Source of the DNA: an uncultured Fibrobacter sp.
Lineage (GTDB): Bacteria; Fibrobacterota; Fibrobacteria; Fibrobacterales; Fibrobacteraceae
DNA: 64,000 bases
Assembly: GCF_947166265.1 (NCBI RefSeq)
Contig: NZ_CAMVDO010000008.1
Location: 79,558 to 143,557 of the forward strand
Reading direction: 5' to 3'
This document shows, in pieces, positions 9,800 to 18,025 of the stretch (position 1 is its first letter; the number at the start of each line of letters is the position of its first letter). The position numbers and the translations under genes were made by a program. The notes under the pieces were generated by a model. It searched no databases. It saw nothing but the letters and a program-made list of their open reading frames with translations, and was not told where the DNA came from.

Positions 9800-11473
9800 T
9801 TATCTAGTCCCGATAACATACTTGACGCAATCAGGTTTCGGAGCCTCGATCCTAAAGCGCAGGACTCGCAGCAGAGTCTCGGCACCATTACGGGTGTATG
9901 TCAGATACTGGTAAGTCGATTCGGGGATAATCACGCGGCCCCCTTCCTTAACCAGCTTCATCGCCTTAAAAATCCGGTCGAGGCAATCAGCTTCCTTCAA
10001 TTGAAGCAGTTCTTCTGTCAGGCAAATGACTACCTGGTCAAACCGGAAATAAATCGAATCCAGCTCCGAAGTCTTTGCAACCATCACATTCTCAATCGGA
10101 TAGGGATTTTCTGTGACAACCAGGGTACTCCCCATGCAGCGCGTTTCCGCAAGAGTCTTTTCGATATCCTGCGGCATTCCCTCTTTCTTGATAAACCACG
10201 GTCTAGATGCACCGTCATTGTACAAAAGCGAAAAATACTTTTGTTCCAACTCACACAGCAGCCTAAGGTCATCCATCACCACATTTTCGTCATCGTGAAC
10301 AAGGTAGATTAACCCACCAGCCGTTTCCAGGTCAACGGTCTTATTGAATATTCGAGTTTCGTTCATCGGAGCAAGCGCTATTTTATACGTACTTCTCAAG
10401 TTTTCCGCAATTTTCCAAAGCGAAAGACTCTCGGACTCGATATTGCGGGGAATAACCATCATTTTCATAGCCCCTTTTCGACGCAATCGATACGGTCTTT
10501 TCGCCTCTTCCGCAAACTTTTCGGGCTGCAAATACGCATCCAAAATAGAATCTGTCTCGTGCTGCCCATAAATCAAGTCCATATATTCCGCAGGCTGGCT
10601 GCATCCCATCGGGCGACAATTCACTTCAATAAGCACGGGGCCCTTTTCGTCAACCATGTACTCCCCATGAACCATCCCATACTGGATGCCAATGGCTTTT
10701 ACGGTTTCAAAGGCGTACTCCACAATTTCGGCTTGTCCCGCAGACAGTTCCGAAATACTTTCGATAAACCTGTAAATATATCCACCTTCCGATGTCCTTA
10801 TCTTGTCATAGACAAGCATCGAGGTCAAGCGAGGCTTTCCGGCCGAAACCGCCGTATTCACAATGTACTCCGTACCAACGATTCTTTCCTGAACAAGGAC
10901 CTCATGCATCGCATTTCCGTAAAAATCAGTACTTTGCAAATTCGTCCTTACGTGTTCAAGAACTTCTTCTCTGCTGTCACACAAGGCAAGCCCCTGACTT
11001 CCTGCACCTTGTAGCGGTTTTACGACACCCCTTTCCAGATGATTTTCGCTTAGGAACTGTTCCGCTTCTTCAACATTCGATACGACTCGCCCTCGAATGT
11101 ACCTAACACCACCCCTTTTCAGGGCTTCGTGCATGGCATCTTTCCTTGTCATGGAATCAAGAATCGAAGTCGGATTTCCCGGAAGTCCCAGAGATTCCGA
11201 TAGCCTGTTCGCCATAACCACGCCAGATTCCGTTCCCGGTATGATGATGACTGGATTATAGGATTTCACCAGTTCAACCGTTTCTTCGTAGGTATCACAT
11301 TCCCGGATAACTTCAAAAGGATACTTTATCTTTTTGTACGTTTCTTCACGATCGACAGCCATTATTCCCGTCGCCTTACATTCTAGGACAACGGCCCTGT
11401 AGCCTCGACAGACGATATCCTCGATGAAGTTGTATCCTGTCGATAACGCTTCTGCAACGATTATATTTCTCAT
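9800..11473 (-). CDS. ATP-grasp ligase with C-terminal methyltransferase-like segment
   Basis: This 557-residue protein belongs to the carboxylate-amine ATP-grasp ligases (the group of BacD-like amino-acid ligases and carbamoyl-phosphate synthase-like enzymes), which join a carboxylate to an amine through an acyl phosphate. Visible motifs: a preATP-grasp region with IIIPGTESGV (about 76-85), nucleotide-binding lysine K152 in VVKPLQGAGSQG, VQERIVGTEY (about 194-203), and metal ligands E283 and N285 in LIEVNCRPMG. Residues about 430-557 do not belong to the ATP-grasp fold; FDQVVICLT plus VKEGGRVIIPES resemble the second half of a class I methyltransferase, without a visible SAM-binding glycine loop. 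GGGGA 7 bases before the ATG supports the start. It lies 11 bases after the MATE fusion gene, so they form one operon. The substrate cannot be read from the sequence; a small peptide or amino-acid conjugate exported by the neighbour is an inference. Confidence 0.85.
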   Translation of the reverse strand: MRNIIVAEALSTGYNFIEDIVCRGYRAVVLECKATGIMAVDREETYKKIKYPFEVIRECDTYEETVELVKSYNPVIIIPGTESGVVMANRLSESLGLPGNPTSILDSMTRKDAMHEALKRGGVRYIRGRVVSNVEEAEQFLSENHLERGVVKPLQGAGSQGLALCDSREEVLEHVRTNLQSTDFYGNAMHEVLVQERIVGTEYIVNTAVSAGKPRLTSMLVYDKIRTSEGGYIYRFIESISELSAGQAEIVEYAFETVKAIGIQYGMVHGEYMVDEKGPVLIEVNCRPMGCSQPAEYMDLIYGQHETDSILDAYLQPEKFAEEAKRPYRLRRKGAMKMMVIPRNIESESLSLWKIAENLRSTYKIALAPMNETRIFNKTVDLETAGGLIYLVHDDENVVMDDLRLLCELEQKYFSLLYNDGASRPWFIKKEGMPQDIEKTLAETRCMGSTLVVTENPYPIENVMVAKTSELDSIYFRFDQVVICLTEELLQLKEADCLDRIFKAMKLVKEGGRVIIPESTYQYLTYTRNGAETLLRVLRFRIEAPKPDCVKYVIGTR

Positions 11474-11484
11474 AATTGTATCCC

Positions 11485-13248
11485 CTACATAGCTAATTTA
11501 AACCTTGTCTGATTCACACCCAACAGGTAATCATATTTCACTTCTGACGCAATTTTCTTGATCATCCAGATGTTTCCGAATTTTTCTTGATCAGCGCTAA
11601 AATGATCAAACGGTAGCCCGATACTTCGAGTATAGACCACAATCGACTCATTCTCTATCGTAATCCTCATATCCATATTAACGTACTTATCTTTAGAATT
11701 GCAAGCCGTATAGACAAAGATTTCTTCGGTAGCCACCGCCAAGAGGTTTGCCTTTTGAGAGTCTATTCCGTACTCGTCACAGAAATCAAGAACCATTCTA
11801 GTCACCACTCCGGCCTTTTCCATATTCCCATGTATTGAGATATCCAGAACATCGTTCTTAAACTTTTCACTCGGAACAAACAGGAACGGTGACATCTTAT
11901 GAGAAAGCCTCCTTTGCGCTACAAAGTTATAGGCGAATATACCGACAACGATCAGTAACGAGCATAACGGATACGCAAGCCACAGGCCATCTACGCCCCA
12001 ACATCTAGACAACAGATACACTAGAGGGACAATGCCCACAAAGCCATCGAAAGCACTTATAATAAAGGCATATTTTTTGCGTCCTAAAGCCATGTGATTG
12101 TATTGCGCCACCTGCACAAAGCCCCTGATAACAAACATCACCGAGAATATCCTCACAGCCTTAATCGTCATGGAATACGCATCAGCAGATTCGATATTGT
12201 ACATAGAGGTAATAATCGAGGGGAAGAACAAGAACAAAAGCGTAAAGATCATATTTACAGCAAGTTGCGATTTTAGAGCCCGCTTACAAAGAAACCGAAT
12301 TCCCACATAATCTTTCTGAGCCCTCATCACGGCAATCAAGGGGATAATCGATATTGCAATACCGGCCATAAAAATCGACACCAACGAAATCGTCTGAATG
12401 CACCCCGCAAAGGCGGTAATGCCCGCAATACCCGCAAGGCTACCCGCCATAAAGTTGCAATACGAGAACTTGACTGCAAAACCCAGCTGGGTCATCGCCG
12501 ACGACATTCCTCCAGCCACAATCTGCGACAACATTCGAACCGTTTCTTTTGAAAATAGCGCAAAAGAAATCCTGCATTTTCCAAGCAGCACCCAAGCAAT
12601 CAGGAATGCAAGCCCCACCGCGTAACCGACAAACGTCGCCCATGCGGCCCCCGTTATACCCATATCGAAAAAATGGATAAAGATGTAGTCAAAAATCAGG
12701 TTCACCACATTCGCCAAAACATTGATAAACGTAGCGAGTTTAGGGTTCCCTGTCGCAGGCAAAAAATTGATTAGCACCTGGATAAGAATTACAAGAGAGG
12801 CACTTATCGCCAGAACCCTTGTATAGGGAATAAACATCGACAACAGAGATTCATCCGTACAAAAGATTCTGGAAATTTCTTCATAAAAAAGGAGTCCTAC
12901 AAGCGTTATTACTGCCGCAACCGCTAGCGAAGCAAAAAGCGTGAACGAAAAAATCTCGCCAGCCTTTTTCCTTTCCATTTTACCCAAATAGTTGGCATAC
13001 AGCACCGAGCCCCCGATACCAAACATCGTATAGACAATGGCATACACCAACATAATCGGCATACCCAAATTGACTACACTCATGGCGGGGCTTCCCAAAA
13101 GTTGCGCCACGATGATGGAATCCGCAAATTCGTTTAACGAAAGGGCTATAGTACTTACGACAGACGGAATCAAGAATCGAAAAAACTGTCTCTTGACAAT
13201 TTCGTCATTACGTAAAAGCGCACACGGAGGTTCAATAAAACGGCTCAT
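11485..13248 (-). CDS. MATE-family exporter fused to an RsbW-like HATPase-fold domain
   Basis: Using the ATG at 13248 (GGGA 7 bases upstream; an upstream TTG at 13269 is less likely) the protein is 587 residues. Residues about 10-440 hold 12 predicted membrane helices with MATE features (NEFADSIIVAQLLGSP, the VNLGMPIM region, a repeat of the fold after GGMSSAMTQLGF). Residues about 460-587 are a soluble domain of the anti-sigma-factor kinase type: ISIHGNMEKAGVVTRMVLDF, an N-box-like AVATEEIFVYTAC, and an NIWMIKKIASEVKYDY end. The N-box asparagine and the G1-box aspartate (SIGLPFD where DxGxG is expected) are not conserved, so ATP binding is doubtful. This is longer than the usual 440-460-residue MATE protein because of the fusion. 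It is the first gene of the operon with the ATP-grasp ligase, which suggests export of that enzyme's product. Confidence 0.85.
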   Translation of the reverse strand: MSRFIEPPCALLRNDEIVKRQFFRFLIPSVVSTIALSLNEFADSIIVAQLLGSPAMSVVNLGMPIMLVYAIVYTMFGIGGSVLYANYLGKMERKKAGEIFSFTLFASLAVAAVITLVGLLFYEEISRIFCTDESLLSMFIPYTRVLAISASLVILIQVLINFLPATGNPKLATFINVLANVVNLIFDYIFIHFFDMGITGAAWATFVGYAVGLAFLIAWVLLGKCRISFALFSKETVRMLSQIVAGGMSSAMTQLGFAVKFSYCNFMAGSLAGIAGITAFAGCIQTISLVSIFMAGIAISIIPLIAVMRAQKDYVGIRFLCKRALKSQLAVNMIFTLLFLFFPSIITSMYNIESADAYSMTIKAVRIFSVMFVIRGFVQVAQYNHMALGRKKYAFIISAFDGFVGIVPLVYLLSRCWGVDGLWLAYPLCSLLIVVGIFAYNFVAQRRLSHKMSPFLFVPSEKFKNDVLDISIHGNMEKAGVVTRMVLDFCDEYGIDSQKANLLAVATEEIFVYTACNSKDKYVNMDMRITIENESIVVYTRSIGLPFDHFSADQEKFGNIWMIKKIASEVKYDYLLGVNQTRFKLAM

Positions 13249-13348
13249 AAATTTTCCCAAGTACAACAAAGCGCAGAATTACATCCGCGAAAAAATCCTT
13301 CTTATCGTTCATTTTAAATATACCATTTTTGCAGAAGGAAATAAAGAC

Positions 13349-13384
13349 AAAAAAAAACACCCCGGCTCCCTATAAGGAGTCGGG
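13349..13384 (-). terminator. Intrinsic terminator upstream of the MATE/ATP-grasp operon
   Basis: On the minus strand CCCGACTCC pairs with GGAGCCGGG (one G-U pair) and is followed by GTG and a run of nine T. It would stop transcripts entering from the hairpin region or from nfnB before the MATE fusion gene. Confidence 0.8.
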
Positions 13385-13400
13385 ATATTTTGTAAGGGAA

Positions 13401-13425
13401 ATCCCCGCCTTCGCGGGGATGACAT
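13401..13425. repeat. Dispersed palindromic element (REP-like)
   Basis: ATCCCCGCCTTCGCGGGGAT followed by GACAT. It is the same core as the elements at 16188, 31013, 36407 and (inverted) 63892. It sits in the gap between nfnB and the MATE fusion gene, never inside a coding region in this window. Confidence 0.85.
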
Positions 13426-13461
13426 TCCTCTATTTTATTCTAGGCTTGAGCGAGCATAAGC

Positions 13462-13490
13462 AAAAAAGATGGCCGAAAGACCATCTTTTT
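13462..13490. terminator. Hairpin with U-tract, terminator-like on both strands
   Basis: AAAAGATGG pairs with CCATCTTTT across a GCC-GAAAGA loop. Each strand ends in a T run. On the minus strand it closes the hairpin array 13495-13704 and could be the 3' end of a small RNA, or the terminator of nfnAB. Confidence 0.75.
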
Positions 13491-13494
13491 CAAA

Positions 13495-13704
13495 TTCAAG
13501 ATTTGAAGAAGAAACGAGCGAGAGCAGGTCCTAATCTCTATCTTGTAACGGAAACAAGTTTCCGACAAGATAGGACTACGACATCCTTCGACGATCAATG
13601 GGCTAAGCCCATTTCCCGCACTAAAGTGCGGAGTCTCAGTAGAACCCGGACCGAAGGCGTACAACTCGTACGTCGAGAGTCCGGGTGACGAACTATCGCG
13701 AAGT
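13495..13704 (-). ncRNA. Candidate structured RNA: array of hairpins downstream of nfnB
   Basis: No reading frame of interest lies here, but the minus strand can fold into consecutive stems. ACCCGGAC with GTCCGGGT encloses CGTAC/GTACG. CCGCAC pairs with GTGCGG. AATGGGC pairs with GCCCATT. GTCCTA with TAGGAC encloses CTATCTTGT/ACAAGATAG and CGGAAAC/GTTTCCG. TTCAAAT pairs with ATTTGAA. The terminator hairpin follows at once. Such density of perfect stems in about 210 bases is unlikely by chance. It does not match the core of RNase P RNA, tmRNA, SRP RNA or 6S RNA as I know them. It could be a processed 3' UTR of nfnAB, an independent small RNA, or a cluster of repeat-derived palindromes. Confidence 0.4.
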
Positions 13705-15204
13705 TTATTTCTTCAAATATTCGTTGATGCCTGCAGCAGCACGACGACCTTCACCCATGGCGAGGATCACGGTTGCGGCACCCAGCACGATGTCGCCACC
13801 GGCGTAGACCTTTTCCATAAAGGTCTTGTTGGCGGTTGCATCTTCGAGAAGGATGTGACCCTTCTTGTCGACGGAGAGTTCCGGCGTGGTGTTGCTGATA
13901 AGCGGGTTAGAACCGTTACCGATAGCAACGAGCACGGTGTCGCATTCGATTTCGAAGCTTGCGCCTTCGACCTTGACCGGACGCGGACGGCCCTTTTCAT
14001 CGGGTTCGCCGAGTTCGTACTTGTCGACGAGCATGCCGCGCACGTGGCCGGCTTCGTCGCCAAGAATCTTGGCCGGGTTCTGCAGAACGCAGAATTCGAC
14101 ACCCTCTTCCTGAGCATGGAGAACTTCTTCCTTACGGGCCGGGAGTTCGTTCATGCTGCGGCGGTAAATGATGCGGACCTTTTCGGCACCGAGACGGAGA
14201 GCCATACGGGCAGCGTCCATAGCGACGTTACCACCACCGAGAACGACCACGTTCTTGCCGGGCCACATCGGAGTATCGGCATGTTCCTTGTCGTAGGCGC
14301 GCATGAGGTTAGCGCGGGTCAGGTATTCGTTAGCGGCGAACACACCGACCAGGTTTTCACCTTCGATGTTCATAAAGAGCGGGAGGCCTGCACCGGTACC
14401 GACGAACACGGCATCGAAGCCATCCTTTTCAATCAAGTCCTTGAGCTTGCGAGTACGGCCGATGACAAAATTTGTCTCGAACTTCACGCCCATGGCAGCA
14501 AGGGATTCAATTTCGTTGTCCACGATCTTCTTCGGAAGACGGAATTCAGGAATACCGTAGCGGACCACACCACCGAGCTTGTGGAAAGCTTCGAAGATGG
14601 TCACGTCGTGGCCTTCGCGGCGCACGTCAGCAGCGACAACCAGGCCGGCAGGACCGGAACCAATCACAGCAACCTTCTTGCCAGTAGCAGGCTTCACGGC
14701 CGGCACAGAAGCGCCACCGTTGTTGCGTTCATAGTCAGCAGCAAAGCGTTCCAAGCGACCGATAGCCACAGCCTGGTTCACGTCCTTGTGCATCTTGCCC
14801 ATGGTGCAGTTCATCTGGCACTGGCGTTCCTGCGGGCAAACGCGGCCGCAGATTGCCGGGAGCAAGCTCGTTTCCTTAATCTTCGCAATAGCAGCCTTGA
14901 AGTCACCTTCGGCAATCTTTGCGATGAAGGCCGGAATGTCGATGTGCACCGGGCAGCTTTCGACGCAGGACGGCTTCTTACAGGCGAGGCAGCGGTTGGC
15001 TTCCACAATAGCCTGGGCTTCGGTGTAACCCTGAGCCACTTCTTCCATCACGCGGGCGCGGTAGCTGGGTTCGAGCTGCGGCATCGGCTGGGCCGGAATG
15101 GCAGTCTTGTCCTTGGGCTTGAGCGGCTTCGGAAGGGCGTTAATCTTTTCAAGTTCCACCTTGGCGGCGGCGTCCAACTGTTCACGAGTCAAATGTTCAG
15201 ACAT
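13705..15204 (-). CDS. nfnB: NADH-dependent reduced ferredoxin:NADP+ oxidoreductase, large subunit NfnB (GltD-like)
   Basis: This 499-residue flavoprotein is the GltD-like subunit of the cytoplasmic electron-bifurcating transhydrogenase NfnAB, which uses NADH and reduced ferredoxin to make NADPH. An N-terminal helical iron-sulfur domain carries NRCLACKKPSCVESCP and CGRVCPQERQCQMNC, the ligands of two [4Fe-4S] clusters. FAD binding follows (VAVIGSGPAGLVVA), then NADPH binding (VVVLGGGNVAMDAAR), and a C-terminal FAD contact (VYAGGDIVLGAATVILAMGEGRRAA). The start ATG overlaps the stop of nfnA by one base (TAATG). By itself the sequence could be called the glutamate synthase small subunit, but no gltB lies nearby and the adjacent nfnA gene decides for Nfn. 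Confidence 0.92.
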   Translation of the reverse strand: MSEHLTREQLDAAAKVELEKINALPKPLKPKDKTAIPAQPMPQLEPSYRARVMEEVAQGYTEAQAIVEANRCLACKKPSCVESCPVHIDIPAFIAKIAEGDFKAAIAKIKETSLLPAICGRVCPQERQCQMNCTMGKMHKDVNQAVAIGRLERFAADYERNNGGASVPAVKPATGKKVAVIGSGPAGLVVAADVRREGHDVTIFEAFHKLGGVVRYGIPEFRLPKKIVDNEIESLAAMGVKFETNFVIGRTRKLKDLIEKDGFDAVFVGTGAGLPLFMNIEGENLVGVFAANEYLTRANLMRAYDKEHADTPMWPGKNVVVLGGGNVAMDAARMALRLGAEKVRIIYRRSMNELPARKEEVLHAQEEGVEFCVLQNPAKILGDEAGHVRGMLVDKYELGEPDEKGRPRPVKVEGASFEIECDTVLVAIGNGSNPLISNTTPELSVDKKGHILLEDATANKTFMEKVYAGGDIVLGAATVILAMGEGRRAAAGINEYLKK

Positions 15205-16091
15205 TACTTGCTCTCCTTGGCCTTTGCGTCAGCCATCTTGTCAATGTTGCACTTGTGGCCATCGTTTGCACCGAAGCGGTGCAGAGATTCCTGTTCCTGG
15301 GGCTTGAAGGCGCCCATACGCTGGAGCATGTTGTTCCAGTCGACTTCGTGGCCGTCGAATTCCGGACCATCGACGCAGACGAACTTCGTCTTGCCGCCGA
15401 TAGTCACGCGGCAGCCACCGCACATGCCGGTCCCGTCCACCATGATGCTGTTGAGGCTCACCACGGTCTTCACGCCGTAGGGCTTGGTGGTGAGGGCGCA
15501 GAACTTCATCATGATCGGAGGACCGATAGCGATCACCATGTCGGGCTTGCCCTTGGTGTCTTCGCAGAGTTCCTTCAGCGGTTCGGTCACGAGACCCTTG
15601 CGGCCATAGGAACCGTCGTCGGTCATGAAGATGATGTTGTCGGCGAGAGCTGTCATTTCGTCCTTCATGAGGAACAGGCTTTCGTTACGGGCACCCATAA
15701 TGATGGTGACCTTGTTGCCTGCAGCCTTGAGGGCCTGAACAATCGGGTGCATCGGGGCGATACCCACGCCACCGCACACGCAAACCACGTGGCCAAAATT
15801 CTCGATGTGGGTCGGAGAGCCGAGCGGGCCCACGAGCACGGGAATATCGTCACCGACTTCGAACTTGGAAAGTTCGGTGGTGGTCTTGCCAACCGTCTGG
15901 AAAATCAGGGTGATAGAGCCTTCAGTCGTGTCGGCATCGGCGATGGTGAGAGGCACGCGTTCGCCGTTGTCCTTGTTCGTCTGGAGGATGATAAACTGGC
16001 CGGCCTTACGCTCTTGAGCGATCAGCGGGGCCTCGACGCGGAACATGTAGACCGCGGAAGACATTTGTTTTTTAAAGAGAATTTTTGCCAT
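15204..16091 (-). CDS. nfnA: NADH-dependent reduced ferredoxin:NADP+ oxidoreductase, small subunit NfnA
   Basis: With the ATG at 16091 (MAKILFKKQM) the protein is 295 residues, the usual size; an upstream TTG at 16166 would add a non-conserved extension. It is related to the dihydroorotate dehydrogenase electron-transfer subunit: an FAD-binding barrel with the GQFIILQ motif, an NAD-binding domain (VCVCGGVGIAPMHPIVQALK), and a C-terminal iron-sulfur segment MCGGCRVTIGGKTKFVCVDG with three cysteines. In characterised Nfn small subunits the fourth [2Fe-2S] ligand is an aspartate, and aspartates are present beside these cysteines. It is the first gene of the nfnAB unit, directly coupled to nfnB. 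The start has no clear ribosome site. A REP-like cluster separates it from the porin-like gene upstream. Confidence 0.92.
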   Translation of the reverse strand: MAKILFKKQMSSAVYMFRVEAPLIAQERKAGQFIILQTNKDNGERVPLTIADADTTEGSITLIFQTVGKTTTELSKFEVGDDIPVLVGPLGSPTHIENFGHVVCVCGGVGIAPMHPIVQALKAAGNKVTIIMGARNESLFLMKDEMTALADNIIFMTDDGSYGRKGLVTEPLKELCEDTKGKPDMVIAIGPPIMMKFCALTTKPYGVKTVVSLNSIMVDGTGMCGGCRVTIGGKTKFVCVDGPEFDGHEVDWNNMLQRMGAFKPQEQESLHRFGANDGHKCNIDKMADAKAKESK

Positions 16092-16187
16092 AGTGAGCTG
16101 AAAAATAGAAAAAAGGCCAGCCATACGGCAGGGCCCCTTCTGTAAAATAATGCTCCAATTAGGCAACTGGAGCGACTTAAAAAGGAA

Positions 16188-16252
16188 GATCCCCGCCTTC
16201 GCGGGGATGACAGAGTGTGAGGCGGGGATGACAGTGTGTGAAGCGGGGATGG
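16188..16252. repeat. REP-like element with two partial copies in tandem
   Basis: A full palindrome (ATCCCCGCCTTCGCGGGGAT, then GACAG) at 16189-16213 is followed by two partial copies of GCGGGGATGACAG at about 16222 and GCGGGGATGGC at about 16243, each preceded by GTGTGA. The tandem spacing is about 21-22 bases. It lies between the stop of the porin-like gene and the start of nfnA. Confidence 0.8.
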
Positions 16253-16261
16253 CCGCACGGG

Positions 16262-17776
16262 TTAGAAGTAGATGAAGCCACCGAAGGTGACAAAGACGCC
16301 TTCGCCATTGAAGATCGACTTGGTGTCGGTGAAGAACTTGTCGCCAAAGGCGAATTCACAGGCCGCCCAGTCCTTATACTGGTAACGGAGTCCCATAGAA
16401 GCTTCGACCTTACTCGAATAGCTCTCCTTGATCTTGATTTCGTCATACGGAGTCTTGTTATCAATATAGCGGAAGACTTCCCAAATATAGTCCGCTTCAC
16501 CAAAGATCATCAGTTCATCCGTCAGAAGAACTTCACCCAAGATATTCGGGATCACATCCACGCCCACCGTAGTAAACGAGGTTTCTTTCAGTTTTCCACT
16601 TGTCGTGTCGCGCATATCAGCCTTGTCGTAAATGGTAACAGGAACGGCTGTGTTCACACCCATGTAGACATTGGCATAGCTTGCACGAAGCACCGGCGTA
16701 CCATAGTTAAACACAGGAACAATCGTATTTGCCGAAGCCAGGGAATCACCAATCAGCGTTCCACCAACTTCCCTTTCTTCTTCGTGACGATTAAAGGCTA
16801 CACCTGCCGACCAGAAGTGCGTACGTGCAGACGGACCGTCCGTCACAATCAAAGATGCGTCCAAATCGCGGTAACGTTCTTCGGTCTTAGGACCTTTAAC
16901 AGGTTTCACATTCTTTTCGTGATCGTATGTGGTCCAATCGCCTGACAAAGTCACGACATAGCCGCCCAGGGTTTTAGATAAAGTAAGGCCCCAGTCGTCG
17001 CCAGCTTCGGTTTCCTTGACATCGGCACTCTTGGTTTCCGTTTTCATTTGTCCTAAGCCCACACGAGCCTCGATGGCAAAGCTGGGTGTCGCATAACCGA
17101 GAGTTGCGCGGCCAAGCTCTCCCGAGATATCCATGGCACCAAAGAAGCCACCCAACGAGAAGGCACCCTTTTCACCAGACGGTTCGAGGTAGAAGAACTT
17201 ATTGAACGCAAGCTTCGTTAGGCGCTTCTCCAGCAAGGTATTCACGTTGTCACCTGCGGCTTCGTTTTCTACACGGTTGTAGGCGTTGCCATGCAAGACC
17301 GTGAACGGAGTTTTCGGCGGGCCCATACGGACAGGGGCTTCGGAAGTGGCAGGAGCATTTCCTTCGGCAGTCGCTACAACCTCAGAGGCAGGAACAACAG
17401 GAGCGGCGGGCTGTGTTTGTACAGGAGCCGGAGCAGCCTCTTGGGCCGGCTTCGTTTCACTAGCAACGGTTTCAGGAGCAGGAGCTGCAGCGACAGAATT
17501 TTCTACGGGAGCCTTTTCCGGCTGGGCCGCTTCGGGAGCAGCAGCGGTTTCTGCAGCGGGTGCAGCCGAAGGCTGTTCGGCGGCGGGTGCGGCAGCAGGG
17601 GCAGCAGATTGTTCTGCCGGAGCTGCTGTTTCGGGAGCTGGCTGGGCAGCGGGCGCGGTAGGTGTTTCAGCCTGTGCAGCAGGGGCTGCAGCGGGTGCGG
17701 CAGCAGGAGCTGCCTGTTGAGCAAAGGCAAAGGCGGCAGACGCAATCGTCAAAGCCAAAGTCTTCTTTAAATTCAT
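16262..17776 (-). CDS. Porin-like outer-membrane protein with long Pro/Ala-rich linker
   Basis: This 504-residue protein has a signal peptide (MNLKKTLALTIASAAFAFAQ). A linker made almost only of P, A, E, Q, V and T follows to about residue 165, probably spanning the periplasm or binding the wall. A barrel domain of about 330 residues with alternating hydrophobic strands (FSLGGFFGAMDISGELGRATLGYA, FAIEARVGLGQM, AFNRHEEEREVGG) ends in GGFIYF. The C-terminal phenylalanine is the usual outer-membrane insertion signal. It resembles abundant Fibrobacter membrane proteins in plan, but I cannot name the family or the solute. It is a single gene with a 249-base upstream gap. Confidence 0.82.
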   Translation of the reverse strand: MNLKKTLALTIASAAFAFAQQAAPAAAPAAAPAAQAETPTAPAAQPAPETAAPAEQSAAPAAAPAAEQPSAAPAAETAAAPEAAQPEKAPVENSVAAAPAPETVASETKPAQEAAPAPVQTQPAAPVVPASEVVATAEGNAPATSEAPVRMGPPKTPFTVLHGNAYNRVENEAAGDNVNTLLEKRLTKLAFNKFFYLEPSGEKGAFSLGGFFGAMDISGELGRATLGYATPSFAIEARVGLGQMKTETKSADVKETEAGDDWGLTLSKTLGGYVVTLSGDWTTYDHEKNVKPVKGPKTEERYRDLDASLIVTDGPSARTHFWSAGVAFNRHEEEREVGGTLIGDSLASANTIVPVFNYGTPVLRASYANVYMGVNTAVPVTIYDKADMRDTTSGKLKETSFTTVGVDVIPNILGEVLLTDELMIFGEADYIWEVFRYIDNKTPYDEIKIKESYSSKVEASMGLRYQYKDWAACEFAFGDKFFTDTKSIFNGEGVFVTFGGFIYF

Positions 17777-18025
17777 TTTCCACTCCTTATGTTACTTTTT
17801 CTTTGCAATTTACCTCAAAAGCAACAAAAAAGCAAGTATTTTTTTTCGAAAGTTGCATTTTTTACAAAATATTGCTTTTTCTCCGAATAAACGCATTGGA
17901 TTCCATCAACAGAATGTTTATGCTTGAAAAGCTTCTCTGGTTCCCCTCCCTCGTTTCACTCGGTCGAGGATGACAGCTCCAAGATGACACCCTGATACCT
18001 CAAAAACATTTCTATTTTAGTCAGC
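17777..18025. other. Divergent intergenic region
   Basis: AT-rich stretch between the divergent porin-like gene and gluQ, so it must hold promoters for both. It includes a T-run-rich segment near the porin gene start and, at about 17944-17990, a degenerate dispersed-repeat end (CGGTCGAGGATGACAGCTCC, then AAGATGACACC). I see no convincing -35/-10 pair that I would assign. Confidence 0.5.

Noticed and set aside
13640..13690. A tRNA-like or tmRNA-like T-arm (GGGTTCTACTGAGACTCC)
   Set aside because: The arm spacing is wrong and there is no acceptor stem or CCA end. It is treated as part of the hairpin array.
13705..15204. Glutamate synthase small subunit gltD
   Set aside because: The gene is coupled to an NfnA-type subunit by a one-base overlap and no large-subunit gene is present, so NfnB fits better.
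13855..15480. A 541-residue plus-strand open frame
   Set aside because: It is antisense to nfnB and nfnA, whose motifs are complete.
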